Source of the DNA: Harmothoe impar
Taxonomy: Eukaryota; Annelida; Polychaeta; Phyllodocida; Polynoidae
Direction of reading: 5' to 3'
DNA: 64,000 bases
Assembly (NCBI GenBank): GCA_947462335.1
Contig: OX381709.1
Span: 38,086,186 to 38,150,185 of the forward strand
Shown here: in pieces, positions 44,448-56,203 of the stretch
Position numbering within the stretch: position 1 is the stretch's first letter
How the letters are laid out: the number at the start of each line of letters is the position of its first letter
Notes under the pieces: generated by a model
What the model was told of the DNA's origin: nothing
The model's input: only the letters and a program-made list of their open reading frames with translations
Database searches by the model: none
Made by a program: the position numbers and the translations under genes

Positions 44448-46140
44448 AAAAGTGAGAGTCATTGTCACTAAAACTACCCTCACCTGAGAGTCAGGCAGTG
44501 CCTCAGTGCCTCAGGTGCCTCAGGTGAGGGTAGTTTTAGCGACAACCCAGCTAACAAAAAAAAACGTCATTTCAACGTTAATCTAACGTTAATAATACGT
44601 TGGAATAACGTTAGATTGCAGGGAAAAATCGTGGATTCAATCCAACGTTTTCTCAACGTTGATATTAAGTTGATTTGACGTTAATTGGACGTTAAATAAA
44701 CGTTGATAAAACGTTGTTTAACGTGCAGAGAACGATGTTAGATTGCTCAACCTTAAAATAACCTCCTTTGGATGGCATAAACATGTTCTGAACGTTGAAA
44801 TAAGGTTAATTATACGTGGATATTGTGTTAAATTCACGTTGGGAGAAGGATGGTAGATTGGTTAACTATGATTTAACCATAATTTTGTAGTTATTTCACA
44901 TTTCAGTTATCATCATTCCGTCACAACCCCATGCTTTTTATTCACCCATGTCCTTGGGTTTGGGATGAACAAGTCAATCACCCCAGTATCAATTCCTGGT
45001 GTGGCATATATATAAGACTCATGTATTGATACAGAAGGGCATTAGCACTAAGTTTTATATATCTATCCTGTAGTTCTACAAAAAAAAGGTGTATATATTA
45101 TGTTGCATCACAATGCATATAAAATGAATTATTTTTTCTATAAATTTTGTGAAACTATATTTTAATATGAAAAGCTGATGCTAGGGTTGGTAAAGCATTT
45201 GTGTATTCACATTATGTGTAGCTTATCTTAGATGATTACAATGAGACAATCTCAATATAGTACCATCATCAGCTAAGCTGCCATCTAGTGAGATAGATTG
45301 AAACTATAAATGATGATAGTTTTTGTTTTTTTTAATGTTTATATAATATGGTTTACAAAACCACATGGTGCATAAGTCCCCTATTATCAACCAGTGCACA
45401 TTTTATTTCTGTTGCGTACTGCAAATGTGAATAATATCCATGAAATCAGGTGTGCCAGGGGGTGCTCTACCCCTTATAGTTTGTAAATGTTATATGACTT
45501 AGGATTAATTCTGCCCACATTTGCCATAAAACTTCTATTATTTTTAATAAGTGCTAATTCCCATAGCAAAATTGAAAAGGGCATTACCACTTTATTAATT
45601 ATATAAGTTCGGATTGTTTGTTATTTATGGTGTGCCTGCTTACCAACGATTTCAATTGTACCCAAATATTAATCAAATTACATGTTGATTATAGATAAAC
45701 AATCAAATCAATTACAAATGTACTAGACTTGCATGTTCTACGGCACATTCTATACTATAGGCCTTGACCCAAAATTCTGACAAGTATTTCATCATAAGCC
45801 AATGGTTCAATGTATTCACACTAATGCAATTTGTTATCTTTATATATATATACATAGATTTGTGCATTTATCAATCAAAAGACATAGTTCAAATATACAT
45901 TAGTCTATACAAGTTAATCACTGAACGTTGATTTAATGTTAGGTAGAAAACGTTATTTGTTGAACGTTTGTTTAACATCAAATGAATGTCAAATATTTTA
46001 GGTTATTAGGGAAAGGTTAGATTAACGTTCAACTAACGTTTTCCATGTCACGTTAGCCAGTCAACCTTTAAACAACGTTGATCAACGTTAGAATGACGTT
46101 TCTTGTTACCTGGGAAGACTCTCACTTTTCTGTGTGTGTA
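44448..46140. mobile_element. CACAGA...GAGAGTC foldback, split copy
   Basis: The left end CTCAGAAAAGTGAGAGTC is inverted at the right as GACTCTCACTTTTCTGTG. The left part carries TCAGGCAGTGCCTCA and the GAGGGTAGTTTTAGCGACA module that also occurs, varied, at 63005 and 63715. An ACGTT-rich element (44546-46114) occupies most of it. Confidence 0.65.
44546..46114. mobile_element. 1.57-kb ACGTT-rich foldback, nested
   Basis: The ends are CCCAGCTAACAA (left) and TTGTTACCTGGG (right), followed inwards by AACGTCATT and its inverse. Both arms (to about 44850 and from about 45910) are crowded with AACGTT/ACGTTRA words in both orientations. The 1-kb centre is AT-rich with no gene. It is inserted in the CACAGA foldback. 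Confidence 0.75.
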
Positions 46141-46144
46141 CGAA

Positions 46145-47245
46145 ATATGTAGAGCAAATCTCTTGTAGGTTCTGAGTAGAATTTGCCTAAATCTAGGGAT
46201 CCACCATCCGATTTTCTGGTCCATTCTCACAAAAGAAAACCTTTCAGATCATGGTAGCATATGAGATCTGAAATGATTGTTTAAATGTTTATATCTATGT
46301 TTACATCTGGGCATTCGATTTAAAATCGGGTAGTGGAGCCCCAGCTATAGTTCTTGCATGTTCTTGGTGTAGGCGAAAGCGGAGTGGTAGTGGGGATGGG
46401 GCTTCACTATACTACTATTCATGAGATACAAGATGCTTAAGTACTGGAAGGTCCGTATTCAGTGGGCTAAAAAGAAGTTTCCTGTATGCAATGACAGTGC
46501 CGATAAAACAACGTTGTAGAAAACCAATTGGTTGGGATCATTGTCTCTGATTAGGCAGGACATCATTCATCTGGCTCACAACAGGTTAATGACATTCACG
46601 GGAAGCTGGAAAGCAGAACACATTATCCATATGACAAGCTTCTCCCAAAAATGACTAGGAGTATTTCGATTCGAGCTGTAGAAGCATGTTGGAGATGAAG
46701 TCTTGGATCTGTATGTATAAGATAGATGGCGGGTATAGCTATTTTAAATGGCAGACGCTAGCCTTATATTTGAGCATCAAAGCCTAAAATCTGGGACTGG
46801 TGACGGGGATAGAGCCTATATGAGAGGACTGCAATACATACATTGCATATTAGTTACATGACTATTGAATTTACATTAGAAATTGGTGATTAATCTTTGA
46901 CATGACTGTGACTAGGCACATGGAATGGTTTACATTCCAAATATAGAATGTTAGCACTAAAGATGGAATATTTCTAAGAAGACTACTGTATTCTCCATAA
47001 AAAAAAGTACCCTAAACTATTTTTGGGTATACTCTTTACTATTCTGCCATTCTGATGCCCCCTGGTGGCCAAAACCAGAACTAAAGGTCCCAAGAAAAGG
47101 TACCTTCTCACGTGTTGAGCCACATGTATTAATTCGTCAAGGAAATATCAACTATACTAATATTGCCTCATTAATCTTGATATTGACATTGATATTTCAA
47201 GGTAAAGTGTTAGTCACTGAAGCAATTGAATGAAAATAACCGTGA
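46145..47245. other. No recognised feature
   Basis: No repeat or gene recognised. Confidence 0.45.
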
Positions 47246-47249
47246 AGAA

Positions 47250-47356
47250 CACTGTAAAAAGTTGGTTACCATTTCTGTAGGTGTACAGTAGATTCTACTG
47301 TAGGTGTAGAGTTTATTGTAGATTCTACTGTGTATCTACACTAACTATTTACAATT
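47250..47356. mobile_element. Degenerate CACTG MITE, relative of 48402-48559
   Basis: It starts CACTGTAAAAAGTTGGTTRCC and shares GTAGGTGTACAGTAGATTCT and CTACACTAACTATYTACA with the intact copy. The right terminus is decayed to ACAATTAA. Confidence 0.65.
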
Positions 47357-47359
47357 AAG

Positions 47360-48395
47360 ATATCAATCATTATCTTTGTTTCTACAGGTGGATATTGTCC
47401 CTTGGGTATTGTAAATAGTATGCTGTAGATGTGGTCTACACCATCTAAATCTAAATCTGGCACACCCCAAGTACATAATATTATGGCAAATATCAGAAAG
47501 GATTAAGGGAGTAAGTTGTCATCCAGAAAATGGACATTGGCTACTTATATTATGGGCTGATATTCATATGCGTGATGTTAGACTATAGCGGGGGGGGAGC
47601 AGTAATTTGTGTAGGCCTATACCTCAACACCATCTGTGCATACAGATTAGCCTGTATAATGAAGGATCAAACTACTGGGAAACTAAGTGAGTCTAGTACA
47701 TAGGCTTACATTAAACCTGATACATTATATTAGTTAGGATAGTGAGTTAGTACTATAAAAACAGCATAACTATTGCTTTTGATATGCATCCCCAACCCTC
47801 CCTCAACATCCCAAGTTGTCTGACTTCACCGTCGGATGGTCTGATGTCGGAGGTGCTAGCAGAGGCTGTTCATATCAGTAAATCACCATGGGGACCAGAT
47901 AAGGACAGAGAGGTGTCATCCCAGCATAGGGCTTCCCGTTATGGCCCGACGATCATGATTAAATCACTGCATACCCATCAAACGGCGGCGTAGAAAGACT
48001 AAGACCTTTCTACCCAGCCATCCATGCCCCGCTATTACACACAGAGGCCCCTACCATGGCACAATACTTGTTTTCCAACACAATACAAAAAGGTCAAGTC
48101 ATGCATGGCCTTCGCAGTAATTGGATTGATTTCCTTTGAACACCAATGAAGCACTGTCGTAATATTCATGTTAATGTATTTACAGGCGCTCTCTGATCTA
48201 GTGATACAATTATTTGATATTAAACTCGTTTCAGCTTACCGGATTTACACTCTTGGTCAATGAATGTGTGCGTATATATGTGTATTAGTGCCCATGTCCT
48301 TTCTCTATTGAATTATTCGGAATAATGAAATAAATCTAAGTTAAAATAGTCCGGTGCTTTTCCTTAACTCAGCAAGCTTCTGGAGGTGACGCTAG
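47360..48395. other. No recognised gene
   Basis: A 69-codon frame at 47784-47993 has no recognisable product. TGTAGATGTGGTCTACA-type words near 47425 may be a further MITE fragment. Confidence 0.4.
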
Positions 48396-48401
48396 GTTCT
48401 A

Positions 48402-48559
48402 CACTGCAAAAGGTTGGTTGCCATTTTTGTAGGTGTACAGTAGATTCTACTGTAGGTGTACAGTTTATTGTAGGTAAACAGTAGAATCCATTCTACAATA
48501 GATTCTATTGTAGATCTACAGTAGAATCTACTGTGTACCTACACTAACTATCTACAGTG
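48402..48559. mobile_element. 158-bp CACTG MITE with TA borders
   Basis: The ends CACTGCAAA and CTACAGTG are inverse at their CACTG tips and lie between TA dinucleotides (48400-48401 and 48560-48561). The inside is made of mirrored GTAGATTCTACTGT words. It is non-autonomous. Confidence 0.75.
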
Positions 48560-48719
48560 TAAGGAACCTAAATTCAAATACTAGAGAACTACTTGAATAA
48601 AACAGATAATTCAAGCTGGTGCCATTACTCTTTATTTATATTATTTTATGTTGTATTGTATTTGAATAATTTTATTTGGCTGAAAAGGGAAGTTTTTGTT
48701 TTTGTTAGCCAACTAACTC

Positions 48720-48990
48720 ATCATATCTTTAGGATTGGCACCCCATGCCAATCTCAACTCTCCCTCTTCTAAGCAGTGGCTTGATTTGCGTCGACAAGTA
48801 TTTTCACTGAAGCAGAAGCGGCAACATCATTCACGGCAGCATGGGCCAGCTCAGCCAAGTCAGATAACATTAGGTAAGGCGGGTCACTATCTGAGCTGAT
48901 GGGAAGTGACGTGAATTGATAAAATAAGCTATCCTGGATACAGACTTCATCACACATGGGCTCTATCGAGTGTAAATAGACACTATGTAT
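48720..48990 (-). repeat. Dispersed repeat D, copy 1, with open minus frame
   Basis: The sequence parallels 56870-57135 in order: CAAGTATTTTCAC, GGAACATCATT/GGCAACATCATT, GTAGGGTGGGTCGATATCT/GTAAGGCGGGTCACTATCT, AAGCTATC, CACTATGTATGAATCA. The minus strand here is open for 62 codons (48769-48957), and the peptide shares a DPPYxxLSD stretch with the partly broken partner. That could mean a decayed duplicated exon or the coding part of a repeat; no known domain was recognised. Confidence 0.55.
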
Positions 48991-49257
48991 GAATCAGGTG
49001 AAGCCATATCTCCTGTAAAGGGTGCTCATATGTATGCTTATACTATCGACATGAATTATTGTTCTTTGCTCTATTATAGATTTTTCTAATGGATTTTGGC
49101 TGCTAGATTCCTACAGTTCGGCTTCAAACTGCCAATTAGTTTCATCTAGGTTCAATGAAAAGCCATTTTCATACTAGTAATCTTTTCATGCGCTAGAAAG
49201 TGTAATTAGCATGATAATATCAAGAAAAAATCGTATTACCTTAAGGTGGTATATTTC

Positions 49258-49311
49258 ATATCTTGCCTGAAGAAGTCTAATAAATAGAGATGAAACGTCA
49301 CAAACAGATAT
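49258..49311 (+). ncRNA. Candidate type I hammerhead ribozyme
   Basis: The core CTGAAGA (49267-49273) fits CUGANGA. After one extra A, GTCT pairs with AGAT (stem II, loop of 9), then GAAA (49292-49295). Stem III is the minimal self-complementary ACGT. The residue before cleavage is C49299. Stem I can form from TTG with CAA (next to the core, after one mismatch) and ATATC with GATAT further out. The extra A before stem II and the loopless stem III make activity uncertain. Confidence 0.5.
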
Positions 49312-49415
49312 CAACTCCCCCCCCCCCTCTTCTCGATGTGAGTCATTACCCCAAAAGAAAGCTCATAACCAAAATCACCTCGTCTGGTTTCGTGTAGATA
49401 AACAATTTTTCGATC
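49260..49415 (+). mobile_element. 156-bp insertion with hammerhead-like 5' end
   Basis: TGGTATATTTCAT occurs immediately before (49247-49259) and after (49416-49428) the insertion, an exact 13-bp target duplication. The insertion opens with a hammerhead-ribozyme-like motif and continues for about 100 bp of non-coding sequence. Short inserts beginning at such a motif with variable-length duplications fit truncated Penelope-like retroelement ends, whose terminal repeats are known to carry hammerheads. A second example lies at 56204-56341. Confidence 0.65.
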
Positions 49416-50029
49416 TGGTATATTTCATTGCCGATAAATCAAAGGTCAGACACTCATACTCCACTCATCCAATTCTGGCGGGGGACTAATGGATGAGTGA
49501 TTGGAATTGAGTTCAATTCAATATTCACCCACTATTGTAGTTTTTATAGCTACGGCCCTGGATAGTTATAATGACTGTTTTATCAAAATCCCTTATTCTA
49601 ACAGCAGAATACTGGGAGATGGTCAGAAATATATATGCTGGGAGAGAGCCAGAATGCAGAATACCAGGTTTCTTACTACCAATAAGTGATCACATAAAGC
49701 AATAGCTATCTTTACTTGTCATTCAAAATATAGTTTTCAAGACATGCTTTTGAAAAGGTCATCAGACCAGTTGGTTCAAAATGGTGGGTGATATAGCATA
49801 TCTTGAATAATATTTTGTTGGAAAACGAAATAAAGGGACATGAGTGATTACTGCAACGTTTTAGTTCGTTATAAAGTTTCCTTAATATTGTTTTACTCAT
49901 CAAACTACAAGTATTCTCAGATATGTAAAAAGCGTTTCTGTTCTTTATCCTTCTGTGACATTAGAGCTAACCAACCTCGCGTAAGGATGGTTAGTTAACT
50001 GTTGCTCCCACTTTTGACACATCCCACTT

Positions 50030-50251
50030 TGAGGAATGACGTAGATATTGAAAATGAGAATCATTAAATGGTCAAATCATTTTCTTCTATGATGTAGGAC
50101 TTGAGAAACATAATCCAAATCTTTTGGAGTTTCTTTCTATCTATCATAGAACATGTACACAGACAATTATCAAATAGGCGTCATCAAAATCCACCAAGTT
50201 CCCCCAGTACATTTTCTATATAATTGGTATCCAGATCTGGAGATCATCTGG
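50030..50251 (+). repeat. Segment E, copy 1 (left of foldback A)
   Basis: TTCTTCTATGATGTAG, AAATCTTTTGGA, TTTCTTTCTATCTATC and GTACATTTYCTATATRATKGGT occur in the same order at 51992-52225. The continuation after foldback A (51063-51105, ACTGAACTTGTGGG) also matches copy 2 (AGTGAACCTGTGGG). Confidence 0.75.
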
Positions 50252-51062
50252 AGGGTGTTTCAGAACCAGCTCACTGATACGATTGATATTAAGAGACTGT
50301 GAGTAATGAGATACGAATGGTCGTATATAAAGATGTGTAGGTGTTTCACAACCTGATTTCTGTTTATTGCTCGTATCTCACCTATTACTCGTATTTCAAC
50401 ACCAAGATACGAATGCACCTTGTGAAATACCTTTATTCAGGTATTTACGAGTAACAAGTACTATTTACGACCAACAATACAGGAGAGATATGCTTAGCAG
50501 TGTGGTACATTAAAATCGCCCCAAAATGGTCTAAGATAATACTTTACTGGTAGGTCTATAGAGAAATGATAATTATTCACCTTTATCTCATTATATTAGA
50601 ATCTATCTATATGACTCCAAATGTATTTTACAATGTTACATTGGTCGTACCTATACTTACGAATGCAAGAAATTGGCTATCTCCAAACCACTGACTAGAA
50701 TTGCAATAACACAGTAAACAAGTAAAATATCAACTTGATTAATGGGGGTCGTTATGTATACAACAGGCTCCATGTATACCTTGGAGAAAAAATACCTTCT
50801 GAGACATTTAACGGGATGGTAAAATGTCTCCCTTAAATTGTCTTGTGAAATATGTATATATCAATTGTAACTCACTTGTGATCTTTACGATCAATCGTAT
50901 TTCTTGGTCGTAAACACTTTTGAAATACCTTCATTTACGAATGACAAGGGCATTTACGACCAAGCAAAGATACGAATGCACTTCCAAGTGAAATTACGAC
51001 CAAGGCTTCTTGGAAGACATTTTTTTTACGATTGATCGTATATGTCCATTCTGAAACACCCT
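50252..51062. mobile_element. TACGA foldback A (811 bp)
   Basis: The ends AGGGTGTTTCAGAA and TTCTGAAACACCCT are inverses. Inside are mirrored GATACGAATGGTCGTA, TACGATTGATCGTAT and TTTACGACCAA words. Copy 2 of segment E lacks this insertion and acts as a paralogous empty site. Confidence 0.8.
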
Positions 51063-51104
51063 ACTGAACTTGTGGGAAGAGCTGGTAGCGGTTGAGTGGT
51101 CTGT

Positions 51105-51986
51105 ACGGTATTTCACAACCAGTTGATAAATATGATTGATATTATGAAGTTGCGATCAATGAGATACGAATGGTCGTAGTAGAATGAAGTGAAGTGTTTC
51201 ACAATGTACACCTTATGATCAATCGTATCTCAAGCATTGTTCGTATGTTATGAGCAAGATACGAATGCTCCTTGTGAAACACCTAGATACGACTGATCAT
51301 ATATTTATAGAGGTAGATACGACCAATGGATCGTAAAAATTGATTATTAACGACCAACAATCTGAGGGAAAGTGGTACATGGTATGGTAGAAGAATGACG
51401 TCAACTGCAGAGTATTTTATGCCATTTATCTTCTTGATGCATAAATGCAACCATGGCAAGCATTTGAGCACAATGTAGTTTTATTTTTTATATATATATA
51501 TTTGACGTTTTAATAGGAATAACAACCAGACAAAAACGTTGGTCGTAAGCAGATAAGAATATAAGAGTGGTCGTAAATAGTGATAGTCAACAAGTTCCCT
51601 TATGCCTAGATAAAACAATTATGCCCTAAGGAATTCGCGTGAAATTAAATAAACACCATCTATGTCTCATATAACATGTATATTTGTACAAATATATTCA
51701 GTTTTCTGGACGGAAAATATCAAGGGGTATGGTATATGGCCCACCTAAACATGGGTTGTGAAATGCTCAATTATTGATCGTAAGCTAACAGTATATCACT
51801 ACGATTAATCATATTTGTTGATCGTAAATGGTTATGAAACACCTAGAAGTACCCTAATTTACAATTAACAACTATATTTACGACCAACAATAGATACGAA
51901 TACAGTTAGATGTAGAAATACGACCAAGGCTTCTTTTGCAACACTTTTCTTACGATTGATCGTATATCTTCGTTCTGAAACACCCT
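51105..51986. mobile_element. TACGA foldback B (about 880 bp)
   Basis: The left end ACGGTATTTCACAACC is a diverged form of the A left end, and the right end is TTCTGAAACACCCT. It has the same internal words as A and the same orientation, and lies about 40 bp to its right. Confidence 0.75.
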
Positions 51987-51991
51987 ACAGC

Positions 51992-52225
51992 CAGCTTAGA
52001 TAGGGACTCCAGAAAAAATTGAGAAACATTAAATGATCGATTCTATTTCTTCTATGATGTAGAACGTGAGAAATGTAAACTAAATCTTTTGGAATTTTCT
52101 TTCTATCTATCTTAGAACCCAGACAACCTTCAAATTGGTGGAAATAAAATCCACCCAGTTCCTTTAGTACATTTCCTATATGATGGGTGTCCAGCTTTGG
52201 AGTCCCAGTGAACCTGTGGGGGGGG
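51992..52225 (+). repeat. Segment E, copy 2 (no insertion)
   Basis: Direct partner of 50030-50251 plus 51063-51105. The sequence passes from CCAGCTTTGGAG to AGTGAACCTGTGGG without the 811-bp element. Confidence 0.75.
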
Positions 52226-52229
52226 GGGG

Positions 52230-52850
52230 GAGGGGTGACAGGGTCTGCCAGCATTCTCCAATGCAGCGGGTAATCACAATAAACACTCAAAGATGATTAC
52301 TTTCTGCCCCAGGCACCGGATTACGACCATATTGGTCCAAATTCATACTCATGTCTACCTTTATTCATGGGTTATGTTGATGATCATTATCTCAATAGTC
52401 CATGTGGCTACAAGTGCTGTTTTCATAGTTTATCTCAAACACCACTATCTTCTTCCTACAATGGTTCATAGAGTGTATTTCCCCATTTAAAATAGTCCTG
52501 TGGCATAGTACAGTCCTTAGTTGGGCTGACCACTTACTGTACGAGGGTACTCAGGGGGTGCTCATTTTTAACAACCTGGGGAGGGGGAGCTGGGGAGCCT
52601 CCATGCATGGTACATTGGCACAACATGCGTTTTCAGAAATGTGGGACAATGCTGAATGGTAAAAAAACCTTTTCCGTGAACATTGTAAAAATATGCACCT
52701 TTCCCCCCAGATGTCCACTATCGGTTACATGCTATATTGTTGTTAAATAAATCGTGATATAAATATGCACTACATGGCTATTAACGCCGATGACTACCGT
52801 ATTCGATGTAATAAGTGCACACCCCCCGTTCTTGTCCGATTTTTAATATG
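52230..52850. other. No recognised feature
   Basis: Nothing beyond a 65-codon plus frame of hydrophobic composition (52293-52490) that I cannot assign. Confidence 0.4.
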
Positions 52851-52856
52851 TATTAC

Positions 52857-52917
52857 CATAAAACCTTGCGTATAGGATCAGCGCATGGTCAGGGTGCGGC
52901 TTATATGCAAGTTTTTG
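52857..52917. mobile_element. Small relative of the CGCGTATAAGCC element
   Basis: ATAAAACCTTGCGTATAGG and GTGCGGCTTATATGCAAG are inverse and match the ends of 59280-59605 with mismatches. The end of an inverted repeat, GCAGAGGTAATCC/CATTACCTCTGC at about 53141-53183, lies nearby. Confidence 0.45.
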
Positions 52918-53315
52918 TTACTATGATGCAGTATTAAACTCACCATACTCAGATCGCCAGTGCGGCTCATGGGATCAGCCCAAACTCTAAGCGAGAAAAA
53001 AGGCAGCCCCTATGTTGTCAAGTGTGAGGACTAAGTTTCACCCCCTCTTGTTGCAAAAAGATGACCACTCCCTTCCCACATGCACCAGGGGTCAGCAGGT
53101 GTGAGGGCTGATCTATTTCTGTGACGTAGGTGGCTTGGGGCAGAGGTAATCCTTTTGAGGGTTTGTTTTCATTACCTCTGCACGAGAGATTGGGTCTGTC
53201 AGGTGAGTGGGCTATGTGGGAGGTAGTTATGTAAGGGGTTTGGAGGGCATTTGAAGTACTGGCCAGTCTGGGCCATGATTGACAGGCCCTCTTAACATGA
53301 TCACCCATTATACTA

Positions 53316-53738
53316 GTATAGAGTAAACCAATTGTCTTAATGACCCAATCATAAGTATTATGATGTTATGGTCTAGGAACAGGTGAGAGCATCCTCTGAT
53401 TGCTTCCATTGTTTTACATGATATAACAACATATTGCATGAGATCACGAACCAAAAAGCAACCAAAAGCATTTATAAATTCATAGGGTTTTGATATAATC
53501 TATTTTATCTCCATAGAGTTTGGTAACTTCTCTTAGCTGCAGTCACTTATCATAGGGGTGGCTGGATAGGCCTTTCTCTTGCCTGCATTTCTGGGTGATA
53601 ACCTAGAAGTAACAGATATAATGTGACTCCCTAAGAGGGGAGGTTTATAAGAGTGTCTGTGAGGCACAGCTGCACCAAAATACTCCTAGCGGAATCTTGA
53701 GTCCCTAACTATACTGATAATCTACTCCGTGGGCGTTA
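53316..53738 (+). repeat. 423-bp tandem duplication, unit 1
   Basis: GTATAGAGTAAACCAATTG starts at 53316 and again at 53739. GAGCATCCTCTGATTGC, GCATTTCTGGGTGATAACCT and AGTGTCTGTGAGGCACA occur in both units in the same order. Sequence similarity is moderate, with small indels, so the duplication is not recent. No frame is conserved. Confidence 0.85.
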
Positions 53739-54160
53739 GTATAGAGTAAACCAATTGCCTGAAAGACCTAATCATGCTCCCAATCCAATTCCAACCCAAT
53801 CAGAGCATCCTCTGATTGCCTACATTTTTTAACACCATATAACGACATATTGGATATGACATACCAAACAGCAACCAGCAGTATCCATAACTTCATAGGG
53901 TTCCCCCTGTTTTGTATATAACCTATTCTGTCACCAACAAAATCAGAAACTTCTCTTATCTGCAGTCAGGTATGGGTGGATAGACCTTTCTCTTGACTGC
54001 ATTTCTGGGTGATAACCTAACAGTATTACATAATCACAATATCACTCCCTTAGAGGGGAGTTTCATAACAGTGTCTGTGAGGCACAACTACACTAAAATA
54101 CTCACCTACTGTGAACACTGTGCCAGGGATTCACCTAACGGATTCTTGGGTCCCTACCGT
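53739..54160 (+). repeat. 423-bp tandem duplication, unit 2
   Basis: Partner of the preceding unit, ending TTCTTGGGTCCCTAC against TCTTGAGTCCCTAAC in unit 1. It has about 30 extra bases (ctactgtgaacactgtgccagg region) near its 3' end. Confidence 0.85.
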
Positions 54161-54164
54161 TGAC

Positions 54165-54955
54165 AGATATCAAGCGAACATTGGGAAGAAACTAGGAAGG
54201 CCACGGAAGAGGCTTTTTCAGGTAGCAACACGTGTCAGCGTGATATATATCTAGGAAGACTGTAGCAAAGAATAGAAATGTATACCTATAGTTAGAGGTC
54301 CAGACATATCGTTTGAAGTATTGCCCCAACCTTCTAATCATGCTGGGGCCTCCTATATATAAAACCAGACCTGCATTGCCTGATGTGTAGGTCAGAGTAG
54401 TAAATCTTGTCTTTTCACATTGCGCTCCACCATTATAAAGGTCAGAGGACCTTCTTACATTTACAGCCGCCTCTGAGACTTGAGTCTTCAGAGGTCACAC
54501 AGGAGATCCCTGTGGGGATATAAAGAAAAAGGGGTTTTACAGTATTGTTCCTCCTGAGTTGCTATCAGATAGAACTACGAGAACCCTGATAGGATTTTCA
54601 TCTAAAAGATGACGGTCGTAGCCATTCTGTTTGATATCTGATGTGTTTTTAATATTCCTATTAGTTGAAAAAGGATCAGTTGTTAAACAAAAGCTAAAAA
54701 TAAATATGTGATTGTATACTTTATCAGTACAGACTATTCTACATAATGGGTCTTATCCCATTAGTACCTAACCTATATTTCTCCAATGGACAATAATTCT
54801 GTCGATATATCTATATCTATGGGTACTCACATGCCTCTAATCCGAACATTGCTTACACACAAGGACCATGGGCATTTATGTTAATTAATAGTGACCTGGT
54901 AACCCATGTGCAGTGCACCATTTTTTCCTAATTAATTGTTGGCTTCATTATTTGT
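54165..54955. other. No recognised feature
   Basis: A short CTCTGAGACTTGAGTCTTCAGAG-type inverted repeat near 54470, otherwise nothing. Confidence 0.4.
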
Positions 54956-54958
54956 CCT

Positions 54959-55075
54959 ATCCCACTGGGCACAGCACATTAAAATCACCATTGATAAATG
55001 GTTGCCAATGTTGATTCATTACGCCAGTGTTGGGCGGAAACATTGGGATATATTCCCCAGGTGGAGTAAGTGCAT
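54959..55075. mobile_element. Possible decayed CCCACTGGGCACA element
   Basis: TCCCACTGGGCACAGCACAT resembles the end of 42393-42502, and ATTGATAAATGG...AATGTTGATTCA follows. No matching right end is visible. Confidence 0.3.
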
Positions 55076-55079
55076 TACC

Positions 55080-56180
55080 TAGTTCACCGGTATACCACCT
55101 GCTCACCTGGGGGAGGTAGGGTCCTTGGTGCCTTTGTTGTTGGCAACCAGAAGGCCATTGTCTGTAGACATGAGAAGTTGATTTTTTTTAGAAGAGGTCT
55201 TTGATAAAATGGTAGAAAAATAGGTTTTCTGCCTTGAAAGGCAGTGTTTATTAGCGTGTAGCGGGATGTATTACAAACCAATGAGATAATTTCCTGCATT
55301 CACTGCAGAGTTCTTGGGGTGCATTATGTAATAATGACGGTGTCCATATTTTTTCAATAAATTCCTGTACCGCATTTATAGACGATCTATAGTATGTAGG
55401 CTATTTTCTACGCAGCGTTCATATCAATTTAATCGATTTTAACAGTACTGTTCTTTGACATGTAGGTGTGTGGCAACTATACCACCACGCTTCCTTGTGT
55501 TAACAACACATAATTAATACAGTTGATTCTACTTATATAATGAATACTAAATGATAGATGATTAAGAATAGAACGATTGTAACTATACTCCCCTAGTTCT
55601 CGGTATCGCAAGAAATAATTATCAAAGATTGATCGATCGATTCATACAGCATCCATAGCTTGTCAATACGTTATAATACCAGGAGCACATACCCACGTAG
55701 TTAGTGTGTACATGGGGATTAGTATGTACCAATTAATCCCAGACAAAGCTAATATGACACCGGCTTTATCAACATCGGACTAAATCCTGCATTCATTGAT
55801 GTAATGATTTTCATAATATCCCCTTTTAGCTGTTTGTATTCCATAACCAACTGCCATGAGCCGTCATTTCCTAGCCTAGGTGGGATTGATATCAGTCTGG
55901 ACATAGGCAGACAGGGAGAGTTTGTAGTTTGTATATCAAACCTCTTCTTCAGTTTAGGTACTAGCCTTTAAATCCTTAATCATGTTTTTGAAAGTTTCCA
56001 TTTTTGGTGCTCCTTAGATATCTGACTCCAGTTTGTCCCACGATTGGATACCCCTGGTCCATGGAGACTTGTCAGAGCTTTGTCAAAGATGTCAAACAAC
56101 ATTACTTTTTAACCCATACACAAATTTAATTGTCCTATCATTCCTTGCTCTTCCTAGCTTTTGTCTATATTATAATCGAT
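55080..56180. other. No recognised gene
   Basis: Frames of 71 codons (55084-55299, minus) and 84 codons (56033-56287, plus) are not recognisable. The latter runs into the hammerhead insertion and so cannot be an intact gene. Confidence 0.4.
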
Positions 56181-56203
56181 TTGCTTTGACTATTTGTACA
56201 AGC

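Noticed and set aside
44546..46114. Array of ACGT-type regulatory boxes
   Set aside because: ACGTT words are distributed symmetrically in both arms of an inverted repeat, so element structure explains them.
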